31,326 nucleotides of DNA from F0422 sp003992255. Lineage in GTDB: Bacteria > Bacillota > Negativicutes > Veillonellales > Veillonellaceae. Shown here piece after piece: positions 14,738 to 23,990 of this stretch (position 1 is its first letter; each line of letters begins with the position of its first letter). The stretch is taken from the NCBI RefSeq assembly GCF_003992255.1, contig NZ_RQVA01000020.1:1-31326 (forward strand). The letters run 5' to 3'. The notes beneath the pieces were generated by a model. The model searched no databases, was not told the origin of the DNA, and was given only the letters and a program-made list of their open reading frames with translations. The position numbers were made by a program, and so were the translations under genes.

Positions 14738-16336
14738 CTATAAAGGTTTCGGTTCCGAATATCCCCTAATCTCTCGAATCACTTGTCCCATTCTTACTGC
14801 TACTTCTGATGGAGTAAATCCAGGACCAACTTCTGCTAACGTCCTATCACCGGCTACACTATGAGCATATACAGCAAGTTTTATGGCTGTATGAACCTCA
14901 TCAGTTTGATTCAACATAGATCCAATCACACCTGCTAATACATCACCCATACCTCCCGTACCCATATATGGATTACCAGAAGTAGTAAGACTAACTACAC
15001 CTGTTGGTGCACCTATCAATGTAGGTTGACCTTTTAATACTACATACACGCCATAGGAAGTCGCAAATGTATGAACTATACCAATCGGATCCGCATCTAT
15101 TTCTTCTATTGATTTACCAGTAAGTATAGAAAACTCTCCTTTATGGGGAGTAAGCACAATAGAATGACCTGTTTTACTTAGAATGGAAGCCTGTTTCTTA
15201 AGTAATTCTAAGGCACTAGCTATAGCAATCAATCCATCTGCATCAATGACAATATGAGAATCATGAGTCACTTCAAATCTCTGTAGTAGCTGATTTCTAT
15301 ACATTTCAGTTCTACCACCACCTGGGCCAATTACCACTGAACTATTGGCATCCAAGGTGACGACATTCTCAATAGAATTAATCATCATTTCAGGACGGCT
15401 CATTGTTCGTAACGATTCTACTTCATTAGTACCTGATAGTATGGTGACTTTTCCAGCCCCACTCCGTAAGGCTCCTTCAGCACTTAATATAGGAGCACCG
15501 TAGATACCAGGAGAGCCACCTACTACATAGACATGGCCATTGATTCCCTTATGAGCAATGGGAGATCTTGGTGTCATATATAAACTATCTTTAGTATTCC
15601 AAAAAACATCGATATATGGTTCCTTTTTCATAGCTTTTGACAGTGTATCATAGGCCATAGGAAAACCAATTGTTCCTATTGTCATATGTCCCACATATTC
15701 ACGACCTGGATACAGCAACATGCCTACCTTAGGTGCTAGCAATGTTACTGTTTCATCTGCTTGAAATGTGTATTCATCTACTTCACCAGTTAATCCATTC
15801 ACACCACTTGGTATATCAATGGATATACATCTACGATTCGAACTTTCAATTCCCCACCACTTACATTGTTCAAAAATACTTTGAACATGCTCTGGTAATG
15901 TTCCATGAAAGCCAGTTCCAAATACGCCATCTACAACGATACCTGTATTAGTTAATACAAATTCAGGTAGCTGTTCTCCTGTATCCATTATTTCTTCTAA
16001 TAGAATTATTTCAATCCTATCTTCTAATGAACTTATAATCTTCCACTGCTGTTTAAATAGTGTTGATCCATTTTGGGGTTCTCCTAGTATAACAACTATA
16101 GGTGGTTCCATAGCAACTTCAGCCAACAGTCTGGCTGCTACAAGAGCATCCCCTCCATTATTGCCTATACCACATAAAAAGACAGCATTTTTGGGCCCTT
16201 CTATTTCTCGTATATGTCGTTGTAACACTTCAAATATAGATCGACCTGCTTGTTCCATCAGATGCGATACAGGAAGCCCTAGCTTCTGAATATATTGATC
16301 AATGTTTGTCACTTGGCTTGGTGTTAATACTCTCAT
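14738..16336 (-). CDS. nnrD: Bifunctional NAD(P)HX epimerase / ADP-dependent dehydratase, 532 aa
   Basis: Metabolite-repair enzyme. The N-terminal YjeF_N domain (about 1-215; GIGNNGGDALVAARLL, VDGVFGTGFHG, SIDIPSGVNG) interconverts the R and S forms of hydrated NAD(P)H. The C-terminal ribokinase-like domain (about 235-520; GSPGIYGAPILSAEGALRSG, TPHKGEF, GTGGMGDVLAGVIG) uses a nucleotide to dehydrate the S form back to NAD(P)H. Both halves are complete and the length is that of E. coli Nnr. It is the last gene of the long priA run, 11 bases after acpS, a neighbour it has in many Firmicutes. Confidence 0.95.
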   Translation of the reverse strand: MRVLTPSQVTNIDQYIQKLGLPVSHLMEQAGRSIFEVLQRHIREIEGPKNAVFLCGIGNNGGDALVAARLLAEVAMEPPIVVILGEPQNGSTLFKQQWKIISSLEDRIEIILLEEIMDTGEQLPEFVLTNTGIVVDGVFGTGFHGTLPEHVQSIFEQCKWWGIESSNRRCISIDIPSGVNGLTGEVDEYTFQADETVTLLAPKVGMLLYPGREYVGHMTIGTIGFPMAYDTLSKAMKKEPYIDVFWNTKDSLYMTPRSPIAHKGINGHVYVVGGSPGIYGAPILSAEGALRSGAGKVTILSGTNEVESLRTMSRPEMMINSIENVVTLDANSSVVIGPGGGRTEMYRNQLLQRFEVTHDSHIVIDADGLIAIASALELLKKQASILSKTGHSIVLTPHKGEFSILTGKSIEEIDADPIGIVHTFATSYGVYVVLKGQPTLIGAPTGVVSLTTSGNPYMGTGGMGDVLAGVIGSMLNQTDEVHTAIKLAVYAHSVAGDRTLAEVGPGFTPSEVAVRMGQVIREIRGYSEPKPL

Positions 16337-16347
16337 AGCTATTTCCT

Positions 16348-16713
16348 CTAGTATACAATCACAGTACTGGTAGCATATTCACGACAATGACTAATAGATA
16401 CTTGTAGGGTATCATATCCCAACGCTTTCATTTGCTTACCAAAGTATCCTGAACAAGTAATAACTGGCGCTCCCCACGCATCATGACTGACTTCTATATC
16501 TTGCCATGATCCATAGCGAAAACCTGTTCCCAACGCTTTCACACATGCTTCTTTGGCTGCAAAGATGCCGGCAAAGGAAGCGGCGGCTTGTTTATTTCTT
16601 CCCCACGCGTAGTTTCTTTCGTACTCTGTAAAAACACGATGCAAAAAGGATTCTTTTTGCATCGCTTGTTCCATTCGATGTATTTCTATTATATCTGTAC
16701 CTACTCGAATCAT
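16348..16713 (-). CDS. acpS: Holo-[acyl-carrier-protein] synthase AcpS, 121 aa
   Basis: Transfers 4'-phosphopantetheine from coenzyme A to the acyl carrier protein, switching on fatty-acid synthesis. The two conserved blocks are seen: VGTDIIEIHRM at the start with the Mg-binding Asp, and FAAKEACVKALGTGF in the middle. Length is typical. A GAGG site overlaps the rpe stop, one base before the ATG, so expression is coupled to rpe. The CoA it uses is made by the pathway that includes CoaBC, also in this window. Confidence 0.96.
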   Translation of the reverse strand: MIRVGTDIIEIHRMEQAMQKESFLHRVFTEYERNYAWGRNKQAAASFAGIFAAKEACVKALGTGFRYGSWQDIEVSHDAWGAPVITCSGYFGKQMKALGYDTLQVSISHCREYATSTVIVY

Positions 16714-16714
16714 A

Positions 16715-17362
16715 TCATCCTCGCAATTGGCGAATCATATCTGCTCGATCCGAGGCTCCAAATACAGCTGATCCCGCTACTAACATAGTAGCCCCAGCTT
16801 CACGTACCAGTGGAGCCGTTTTTAAATTAATGCCTCCATCTACTTCCACAACAGCTGTTGTATTACCTACTGCATCCAATAGTTGACGAGCTTGTTGTAC
16901 TTTTTTTACTGCATTGGAAATAAAAGATTGTCCTCCAAATCCTGGATTCACACTCATAATTAAAATTAAATCTAAGTCGCTAGCAATATCCTCTAATAAG
17001 GATACTGGTGTAGATGGGTTCAAGGAAACACCAGCTTTCATTCCTGTGCTTTTAATAGCTTGAATCAATCGGTGCGCATGTGATACAACTTCCCAATGAA
17101 ACGTAAAATACTCTACACCTATCTTGGCATACTCTTCTACATAATCAGCGGGATTGGTCACCATTAAATGAACATCAAAAGGCAATGTAGTATGTGGACG
17201 TAACGCTTTCACAATAGGTGCACCAAATGTTAGGTTTGGTACAAAATGACCATCCATAACATCGATATGAAGTAAATCTGCACCACCTTCTTCTATCGTG
17301 CGAATATCTTCTCGCAAGTTTGAAAAGTCTGCAGACAACATTGATGGGGCAATTTGAATCAT
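16715..17362 (-). CDS. rpe: Ribulose-phosphate 3-epimerase, 215 aa
   Basis: Interconverts ribulose 5-phosphate and xylulose 5-phosphate in the pentose phosphate pathway. It is a TIM barrel with APSMLSADFSNL, HIDVMDGHFVPN, FDVHLMV, MSVNPGFGGQSF and EVDGGIN in order, which include the metal ligands and catalytic Asp residues. The frame is open to 17386, but the ATG at 17362 has AGGAGA seven bases before it and gives the usual MIQIAPSML start. It follows rsgA after one base, the same order as in Bacillus. Confidence 0.97.
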   Translation of the reverse strand: MIQIAPSMLSADFSNLREDIRTIEEGGADLLHIDVMDGHFVPNLTFGAPIVKALRPHTTLPFDVHLMVTNPADYVEEYAKIGVEYFTFHWEVVSHAHRLIQAIKSTGMKAGVSLNPSTPVSLLEDIASDLDLILIMSVNPGFGGQSFISNAVKKVQQARQLLDAVGNTTAVVEVDGGINLKTAPLVREAGATMLVAGSAVFGASDRADMIRQLRG

Positions 17363-17363
17363 T

Positions 17364-18224
17364 TTATCTTCTCCTTTGATCTTCAATTTCAGATTTTATA
17401 GTCAAGTAGGATTGATATCTTTGTTGACTAATTTTGCCAGCTCCCATAGCTTCTTTTACTGAGCAGATAGGTTCATGACTGTGAGAACAGGGGCTAAATT
17501 TACAACCTGTATCATACTGACTAAACTCAGGAAATGCATACGTTAACTCTTCTAGCGTCATTCCTGTATGTTCAATGGCAGAAAAACCTGGGGTATCCAT
17601 GATAAAAGAGCTTTCATCCAAACTATATAGTGAAGCATGTCGAGTAGTATGTCTACCTCGTTTAATTTTATCGCTCACAGCTCCAGTTTGGAACGCAAAA
17701 TTAGGGTCTACTGCATTGAGCAAGCTGCTTTTGCCAACCCCCGATGGGCCAGCAAAAGCACTGATCTTTCCATGCAACAAACGACGCAACTCTTCAATCC
17801 CTTCTCCTGTATAGGTAGATGTGCATAGTACGGTATATCCAATATCCTCATAGATACGTTGTAACTGTACTGTTTCTTCTGAGTGCAAATCATACTTATT
17901 GATGACTAATACAGGAGGAATATCACTATGATGAATCATGACTAATAAACGATCCAATAGTAATGGATGTATATCTGGTTCCTTAGCAGCCACCACAACT
18001 ATTACCTGATCAATATTAGCAATCGCCGGTCTACGTAAAGAATTTCTACGTTCCGCTATACCATCAATCCAACTATCATCTGTGATGGTAACCGTATCCC
18101 CCACTAGCAAGGAATACCGCTCCTTTTTTAATCGGCCTCTCACTTTACATTCACGTACTTCACCACTTGGTATTTGTACGTAAAAGTAGCCATTCATATT
18201 CTTAACTACAACACCTTGTTCCAT
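17364..18224 (-). CDS. rsgA: Ribosome small subunit-dependent GTPase RsgA, 286 aa
   Basis: Late assembly factor of the 30S subunit whose GTPase is stimulated by the ribosome. An N-terminal OB fold (about 1-65) precedes a circularly permuted GTPase with motif order G4 (NKYDL), G1 (GPSGVGKSS), G3 (DTPGF). A C-terminal zinc site follows (Cys in CKFSPCSH, the His residues and the later Cys in PICSV). Length is normal. It starts 8 bases after prkC; in Bacillus subtilis the same three genes prpC-prkC-rsgA are joined and RsgA is a PrkC substrate, so a similar link is likely here. Confidence 0.97.
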   Translation of the reverse strand: MEQGVVVKNMNGYFYVQIPSGEVRECKVRGRLKKERYSLLVGDTVTITDDSWIDGIAERRNSLRRPAIANIDQVIVVVAAKEPDIHPLLLDRLLVMIHHSDIPPVLVINKYDLHSEETVQLQRIYEDIGYTVLCTSTYTGEGIEELRRLLHGKISAFAGPSGVGKSSLLNAVDPNFAFQTGAVSDKIKRGRHTTRHASLYSLDESSFIMDTPGFSAIEHTGMTLEELTYAFPEFSQYDTGCKFSPCSHSHEPICSVKEAMGAGKISQQRYQSYLTIKSEIEDQRRR

Positions 18225-18232
18225 GCTCTCAC

Positions 18233-20134
18233 CTATAAGGATTGTTCCTGTACTAATGCGCCATTTAAGAAGGTTTGTACTCGTACATTTCCACTACCAG
18301 AAACACGTTTTACAATTCGATCACCTGGGGCATTGGTACCGTCATAGACCACACGACTTCCTTCATCATCTATGATAACAACTTTGATGTGCTGTGATGT
18401 TTTTCCATTTGGTACCGTCACATCAATTTCACCTTTTGTAGGCCCGCTATTTTTGCTAGATTGCGAATCTTTTTTATCAGCTTTAGCCTCACCTACTAAG
18501 CTTACACTTTCATCTCGTTTGACAGATGATCCTGGCGCAGGACTCACATCTGTAACAATGGCTGTATCTTCATTTGAGCCAGAAATTTTACTGATGCTTA
18601 ATCCTAAATTACCTAGAGCCTCTTTAGCTTCCTTAATAGTCATTCCCACTACATTAGGAATCTCTATAGTAGAAGACTTCGTTTGATTTACCGTAATATC
18701 AACGGTAGCTCCTTTAGATGCTTTACCACCGGCTTGTAACCCTTGACTGATGACTACACCATCATCTTTACTCGTATCACTGACATAAGTAACCTTACCA
18801 ATAGATAGCCCTAAAGATTTTAATTTCTCTCTTGCCTGATCAAAGCTCATACCTTGTAAATCAGGAATTGTAATATCTCCAGCACCTTTACTTACCACCA
18901 AGTGAACTAATCGTTGTTCTTTTACAGATTCACCAGGTTCTGGACTTTGAGAAATAACTTGTCCTGCTGGAACATCTGAATTCGTTACTTCTGAACTAGA
19001 TACCCGTAAATGACGTTCTTCTAATAAACGTGTAGCCACACTTAACTGTTTACCAACCACATTTGGTACATCTACAGTAGAATTACTCCAGAAATTACCG
19101 AAGCTTAAAAATGCCCATAAAAAAGCTAGTATGAATGCAAATAAGGCTCCCCCAAAAATATATTTACGAGGTAAGCTACCCAATTTAGCAAAAATGCCAT
19201 CTTGAGATTCTTCCTCTTCTTCTAAAACCTCAGTATCCATTGGTGGTAACACCTGAGTAGCAAAATCATGCTGCATAGGTCTAGCAGAAGTGCCTCCACG
19301 ATATCCTAAAGACATACGTAAGGCTTGAATCATCTCAGAAATAGATCCAAATCGCTTGCCTGGCTCTTTCTCAAGAGCAACTAACACGACTTGTTCTAGC
19401 TGTGGCGGTATTAAGTTATTTTTAATTCTAGGAGCAACCACTCTATCCTTAACATGTTGTAAGGCCACACTAACAGGCGTTTCACCTCGGAAAGGAACTT
19501 CTCCTGTCAATAATTCATATAATACCACTCCTAAAGAGTATATATCCGTACTGACATTGATGCTTTTACCACTGGCTTGTTCGGGAGAAATATAATGAGC
19601 CGATCCCATGACAGAGTTAGTATACATCATCGTCGCCGCAGAATTAATAGCCCGAGCAATCCCAAAATCTGTTACTTTGATTCTACCAGTATCCGTAATC
19701 AAAATATTATGTGGTTTCACATCACAGTGTACGATACCCATAGCATGCGCATGTTCAAGCCCCTCCGCTATAGCAATCGTAATTTTAACAGCTTCTTGTA
19801 CAGAAACACGTGCATGATGTTGAATATATTCTTTTAATGTACAACCAGCCACATATTCCATAATGATATAATGATAGCCTTGGTCATAGCCTACATCATA
19901 CATACTCACTACATTGGGATGATTCAATTTACCTGCCGCTTGTGCTTCTCGTTTAAAGCGCGCCACAAAATCTTGATCGCTACCAAAGTTTTGATGCAAA
20001 ATTTTAATAGCTACGGGCCTTCCCAACAATGTATCTTTACCCTGATATACATCAGCCATACCACCGACACCAATTTTTTGTCTCACTTCATAACGATGGT
20101 CAAAGACTAATCCTACTAATGTATGTCTATCCAT
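18233..20134 (-). CDS. prkC: PASTA-domain Ser/Thr protein kinase PrkC/PknB, 633 aa
   Basis: Membrane kinase that senses peptidoglycan fragments or lipid II. Cytosolic kinase domain (about 13-275): glycine loop IGVGGMADV, catalytic K44, catalytic loop H136-C137-D138, DFG 156-158, and the SPEQ segment. A Glu-rich juxtamembrane stretch (303-309) leads to one membrane segment (about 325-347), then three PASTA repeats (about 355-552) and a C-terminal extracellular domain of some 65 residues beginning IDVTVPNGK. The HRD Arg is replaced by Cys, giving a non-RD kinase. The GAGGTGA site before the ATG is strong. Its phosphatase prpC is 11 bases upstream and rsgA is 8 bases downstream. Confidence 0.96.
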   Translation of the reverse strand: MDRHTLVGLVFDHRYEVRQKIGVGGMADVYQGKDTLLGRPVAIKILHQNFGSDQDFVARFKREAQAAGKLNHPNVVSMYDVGYDQGYHYIIMEYVAGCTLKEYIQHHARVSVQEAVKITIAIAEGLEHAHAMGIVHCDVKPHNILITDTGRIKVTDFGIARAINSAATMMYTNSVMGSAHYISPEQASGKSINVSTDIYSLGVVLYELLTGEVPFRGETPVSVALQHVKDRVVAPRIKNNLIPPQLEQVVLVALEKEPGKRFGSISEMIQALRMSLGYRGGTSARPMQHDFATQVLPPMDTEVLEEEEESQDGIFAKLGSLPRKYIFGGALFAFILAFLWAFLSFGNFWSNSTVDVPNVVGKQLSVATRLLEERHLRVSSSEVTNSDVPAGQVISQSPEPGESVKEQRLVHLVVSKGAGDITIPDLQGMSFDQAREKLKSLGLSIGKVTYVSDTSKDDGVVISQGLQAGGKASKGATVDITVNQTKSSTIEIPNVVGMTIKEAKEALGNLGLSISKISGSNEDTAIVTDVSPAPGSSVKRDESVSLVGEAKADKKDSQSSKNSGPTKGEIDVTVPNGKTSQHIKVVIIDDEGSRVVYDGTNAPGDRIVKRVSGSGNVRVQTFLNGALVQEQSL

Positions 20135-20145
20135 ATGTCACCTCT

Positions 20146-20844
20146 TTATATTCGTCCAAGTATGATTGTTACATTATCACGTGCACCTGCATCATATACA
20201 AGTTGCACTAAATCTTCCAGAACTCTACTTTCAGATGATTCTTCTGAAAGTATCTCTTCAATACGACTTTCTTCAATATAACCAGATAAACCATCACTAC
20301 ATAGTAGAATTCGTTCACCTTTATGAACTTCAACCATTCCTGTATCAACTTCTACTGTATCATATACACCTATAGCTCTTGTTAGCATATTCCGTTTCGG
20401 ATGATGAATCACTTCAGCTTCTGTAATCGTACCTGCATTGACCAACTCTTGTACCATAGAATGGTCATTTGTCATTCTACGTAACTGGCTATCACCATAG
20501 ATATATAGACGACTATCTCCTACATGAGCCCATAATAAAGTATCTTCCTTTACATAGGCTACTACAGCAGTAGTTCCCATACCTTCTAATTCTTTATAGG
20601 ATTGACTTTTTTCAAAGACCATACGATTCGCTTCTAAAATAGCCTCACGTAATACCTCTACAGTAATTATATCTGCCCTTTCAATGACATCTACGATAGT
20701 ATCTACTACCATAGTGCTGGCATATTCACCACCGGTATAGCCACCCATACCATCTGCCACTATAAGAAGTGGCCCTTTGGCATAGAATCTATCTTCATTT
20801 CGTTGACGAACTAACCCTGTTTTACTAACCCCTAAACTAATCAT
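20146..20844 (-). CDS. prpC: PP2C-type Ser/Thr protein phosphatase PrpC/Stp, 232 aa
   Basis: Metal-dependent phosphatase that reverses PrkC phosphorylation. Motifs of the PPM family: RQRNEDRF near the start, VADGMGGYTGGEYAS with the metal-binding Asp, WAHVGDSRLY, LCSDGLSGY and the late ARDNVTIIL. The frame is open to 20895, but the ATG at 20844 shares one base with the rlmN stop (TAATG) and gives the usual MISLGVSKTG-like start behind GAAGGG. Gene order rlmN-prpC-prkC-rsgA-rpe is the common Firmicute arrangement. Confidence 0.97.
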   Translation of the reverse strand: MISLGVSKTGLVRQRNEDRFYAKGPLLIVADGMGGYTGGEYASTMVVDTIVDVIERADIITVEVLREAILEANRMVFEKSQSYKELEGMGTTAVVAYVKEDTLLWAHVGDSRLYIYGDSQLRRMTNDHSMVQELVNAGTITEAEVIHHPKRNMLTRAIGVYDTVEVDTGMVEVHKGERILLCSDGLSGYIEESRIEEILSEESSESRVLEDLVQLVYDAGARDNVTIILGRI

Positions 20845-21890
20845 TACATCCCTTCTTTCAAAGATTGTTGATGTTGTATCTTTAATTGACCACACGCCGC
20901 TTGTATTTCATCACCCATTTCTTTACGAATTGTAACAGAGACACCATAGGACTCTACAATTCGTTTGAAATCTTGCATTGCTTTCATAGCTGGTTTGTAT
21001 AAATTAATATGCTCATTTCCATTAACAGGAATTAAGTTTACATTACAATGAGGAAACTTTTTAGCAATTTGGCCTAATTCATGAGCTTCTTTCTCAGAAG
21101 CATTCACATCTTTAATTAGTATATATTCAAATGTGACACGGCGCTCTGTTTTTTTATAATATTCACTAACCGCATCTAATACATCCTGCAATGCATAGGT
21201 AGCACCAATTGGCATAATCGCTTTTCTCGTAGTATCTGTAGTAGCATGTAAGGATAAAGCCAATGTAATGGGTAATCCTTGATCCGCAAATTCATAAATT
21301 TTAGGTACAAGCCCACAGGTAGACACTGTCATACGACGATATCCAATATTAAAACTTTCTTTTTCATGAATAAATCGTAATGCTTCCAATGTATTTTCAA
21401 AGTTTTGTAGTGGCTCACCTGAACCCATAACTACAATCGAGTGTACCTCTTCTTGTATTATACTCTCAAACAGCAATAGCTGTCCGACAATTTCAGCTAC
21501 GGTCAAATTGCGAAATAAACCTTCCGTAGTAGATGCACAAAAAATACAACCCATGGCACAGCCCACCTGCGATGATAAACAAACTGAATTGCCATAATGT
21601 TGGCGCATTAACACCGTTTCTACTTGATTGCCATCAGAAAACCTAAGCAATAGTTTTTTGGTATTTCCATCGGAGCTAGTACTTTCTTTAACTATAGTAG
21701 GAACTGTTATTGTACAATGCGCTTGTAGCCAGGTACGCATGCCTTGTGGTAGCTGTAACATCTCATCTATAGAAAATATATGCCGTTGATATATATAGTC
21801 CATGATTTGTTTTGCTCTAAATTTAGGAAATCCACCTTCCATAACAACTTTACTTAAAGCTGGCAATGAAAGGCCCACTAATTCAATCAT
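20844..21890 (-). CDS. rlmN: 23S rRNA A2503 / tRNA A37 C2-methyltransferase RlmN, 348 aa
   Basis: Radical-SAM enzyme that methylates C2 of A2503 in 23S rRNA and A37 of some tRNAs. The cluster motif CAMGCIFC gives C111, C115 and C118; MGSGEPLQNF follows, then ALSLHATTDTTRKAIMP, and the C-terminal Cys needed for catalysis is in QAACGQL. Length is normal. The ATG overlaps the rsmB stop (ATGA) and follows AGGAGA. It uses SAM made by MetK, which is encoded upstream. Confidence 0.97.
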   Translation of the reverse strand: MIELVGLSLPALSKVVMEGGFPKFRAKQIMDYIYQRHIFSIDEMLQLPQGMRTWLQAHCTITVPTIVKESTSSDGNTKKLLLRFSDGNQVETVLMRQHYGNSVCLSSQVGCAMGCIFCASTTEGLFRNLTVAEIVGQLLLFESIIQEEVHSIVVMGSGEPLQNFENTLEALRFIHEKESFNIGYRRMTVSTCGLVPKIYEFADQGLPITLALSLHATTDTTRKAIMPIGATYALQDVLDAVSEYYKKTERRVTFEYILIKDVNASEKEAHELGQIAKKFPHCNVNLIPVNGNEHINLYKPAMKAMQDFKRIVESYGVSVTIRKEMGDEIQAACGQLKIQHQQSLKEGM

Positions 21891-23245
21891 TCTTTCTCCT
21901 TACGTAACCGTGCTATAAAGAATCCATCCATATCATACACATTTGGTAATAAAGTAACCATCGGGCCCTCTGTTTCAAATGGTAACAATGGAGCTACATC
22001 TTCTAGGGTATAATTCGTATGTGTATTTAAAAATGCTTGTATGACATGTTCGTTCTCTAGTTCATTAATCGTACATGTCGAATAGACTAAGTATCCACCT
22101 ATTTTGACATAGGAACTAGCATTTTCTAGAATCTGTAATTGCAATTCTGGTAGAGAAGTTAATTGCGATGCATCTTTTCGCCATCGCATATCTAACTTTT
22201 TCTGTAATATTCCAAGTCCTGAGCAAGGTGCATCTACTAACACAGCATCATATTGTGCTTTCCATGCTTCATGAAAAGCCGTAGCATCTCCTTGTTGTGC
22301 AGTGACATTAGTTGCACCCATACGTTTCGCATTCTCTTCTAGCAAGTTCACTTTATGCTCATGAATATCTGTAGCTACTATGGAGCCTGTATTTTTCATT
22401 AGTGTAGACATGTGGAGTGTCTTCCCGCCTGGTGCTGCACAAATATCTAGTATATGCATTCCTTCCTTAGGGTCCATTGCATAGGCAACGGCCATCGATG
22501 CCTCATCCATAAAGGTCAATGCACCTTGTTGTACCCATTTAGCTTGTTGTAGCTGCCCTTTATGAGAGTGCACAATTATAGCCTCTGGAATCATATGGCT
22601 AGGCTCTACATTCCATCCGGCTTCTGTTAACTCCTCTAACAAAGCTTCTCTGGAAATTTTTAATGTATTTACCCTGGCCGTCAGTAAAGGAGTTTCATTG
22701 AACCATTCACATACATCGCTGGTTTCTTCCACACCTCTTTGTTGTATCCACAAGTTAACCAACCATAATGGCTGATTATAAATAAAGGATATTCTTTCCG
22801 CCTCTGAGCTTGCAAGACTATCAATACTAATCTCTTCTCGTTTGCGATCTACGTTACGTAATACGGCATTAATGAATCGATCCATACCAGGAGCTACTTT
22901 TTTTGCTAGTTTTACACTTTCATTGACAGCTGCACTAGAAGGTACTTTATCCATATAAATTAATTGATATATGCCTAATCGCAAAATCTCTAATACTAAA
23001 GGCGACACCTTTTTAACAGGTTTCTTAGTTAGATGTCCTATGATGGCATCTAAATAATTTTGTCGGCGCACCACACCATACACAAGCTCTGTAAAAAACC
23101 TACGATCTAAATCTTCTAACTTTTCTTGCATTATATAATGAGGTAACACAATATTGGCATATTTTTTATCTCGATTAATATCCACTAATGCTTTCATAGC
23201 AAGGCGTCGAATATTTTTATGTTCTTTTCGCTGTATCGTTTCCAT
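21887..23245 (-). CDS. rsmB: 16S rRNA m5C967 methyltransferase RsmB (Sun), 452 aa
   Basis: SAM-dependent cytosine-5 methyltransferase. An N-terminal NusB-like RNA-binding domain (about 8-140) precedes the Rossmann-like catalytic domain with DICAAPGGKTLHMS, ATDIHEHK, VDAPCSGLGILQ (one catalytic Cys) and YSTCTINELENE (second Cys). Length is standard. The gene begins inside the end of the DUF116 gene with a 29-base overlap; AAGG lies nine bases before the ATG. Confidence 0.96.
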   Translation of the reverse strand: METIQRKEHKNIRRLAMKALVDINRDKKYANIVLPHYIMQEKLEDLDRRFFTELVYGVVRRQNYLDAIIGHLTKKPVKKVSPLVLEILRLGIYQLIYMDKVPSSAAVNESVKLAKKVAPGMDRFINAVLRNVDRKREEISIDSLASSEAERISFIYNQPLWLVNLWIQQRGVEETSDVCEWFNETPLLTARVNTLKISREALLEELTEAGWNVEPSHMIPEAIIVHSHKGQLQQAKWVQQGALTFMDEASMAVAYAMDPKEGMHILDICAAPGGKTLHMSTLMKNTGSIVATDIHEHKVNLLEENAKRMGATNVTAQQGDATAFHEAWKAQYDAVLVDAPCSGLGILQKKLDMRWRKDASQLTSLPELQLQILENASSYVKIGGYLVYSTCTINELENEHVIQAFLNTHTNYTLEDVAPLLPFETEGPMVTLLPNVYDMDGFFIARLRKEKE

Positions 23246-23990
23246 ACAATAACCTTTCTACGACAAGTCTAATATCTTCTGTATTTACTCGCGTATTACA
23301 ACAAGGTCCACAAGGGCGTTCATTCAGTACTCCAATCACTGGAATTGGGAATACATCTGCCATACCACTGACCAAATCTCGTTCACAAGCAATTGCAACA
23401 ATCGCTCTTGGACGCAGCTCTTTAATTTTTAATCGGGCTAAGGTACCTCCCGTGACAACTAGGAAATGACATCCATATTGGTTGGCTATTTCTAACAAGC
23501 TCCCCACCTGACATCGACCGCATTGTTTGCAATTATATACATCCGTCGTCACTTTATGTACACACTCTGAAAGTTGTATACAGTGAGGTGTCAGCAGTAA
23601 TAATGTGTCTGGCTCTACCCGATATACTTGAGTATTTACTAAATGGTTAATGAATGCAATCAGAGATTGACTAACCTCATCTTTTGTATATCCACATATC
23701 TTACCTAATGTAGTCACAATAGGAAATAACATATATAATCCACGGTTAGATAGACGCAACAAAATAGGATGCTGAATTGAATACTGTGCTACTAGTACCA
23801 TATAAGCCCACATGAACCATCCGATTCCCAGTGGGAGTAATAAGAATATTTCTATACAAGTACCGAATATGCCCCATTCTAGAAAACTATGGTGCATCAT
23901 CCATAATATCCAGCCCCACACCATAGAGAGAAGGCTGACTGTTAATGCTGTCAGTAGTAAATACAAATAATAGGATTTATTCATTTCCAA
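23217..23990 (-). CDS. DUF116-domain membrane protein, 257 aa
   Basis: Protein of unknown function. Hydrophobic segments occupy about residues 5-30 and 34-66, perhaps with a further weak one near 80-95; the C-terminal part (about 110-250) is a soluble DUF116 domain rich in Cys: one in PHCIQLSEC, a tight set in NCKQCGRC, and RPCGPCC near the end, which looks able to hold metal or an iron-sulfur cluster. TTG at 23990 has AGGAG six bases upstream; ATG at 23984 is the alternative. It overlaps fmt by 14 bases and rsmB by 29, so it is firmly part of the priA-def-fmt-rsmB run. The same position between fmt and rsmB is, from memory, shared by other anaerobic Firmicutes. Confidence 0.85.
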   Translation of the reverse strand: MEMNKSYYLYLLLTALTVSLLSMVWGWILWMMHHSFLEWGIFGTCIEIFLLLPLGIGWFMWAYMVLVAQYSIQHPILLRLSNRGLYMLFPIVTTLGKICGYTKDEVSQSLIAFINHLVNTQVYRVEPDTLLLLTPHCIQLSECVHKVTTDVYNCKQCGRCQVGSLLEIANQYGCHFLVVTGGTLARLKIKELRPRAIVAIACERDLVSGMADVFPIPVIGVLNERPCGPCCNTRVNTEDIRLVVERLLYGNDTAKRT

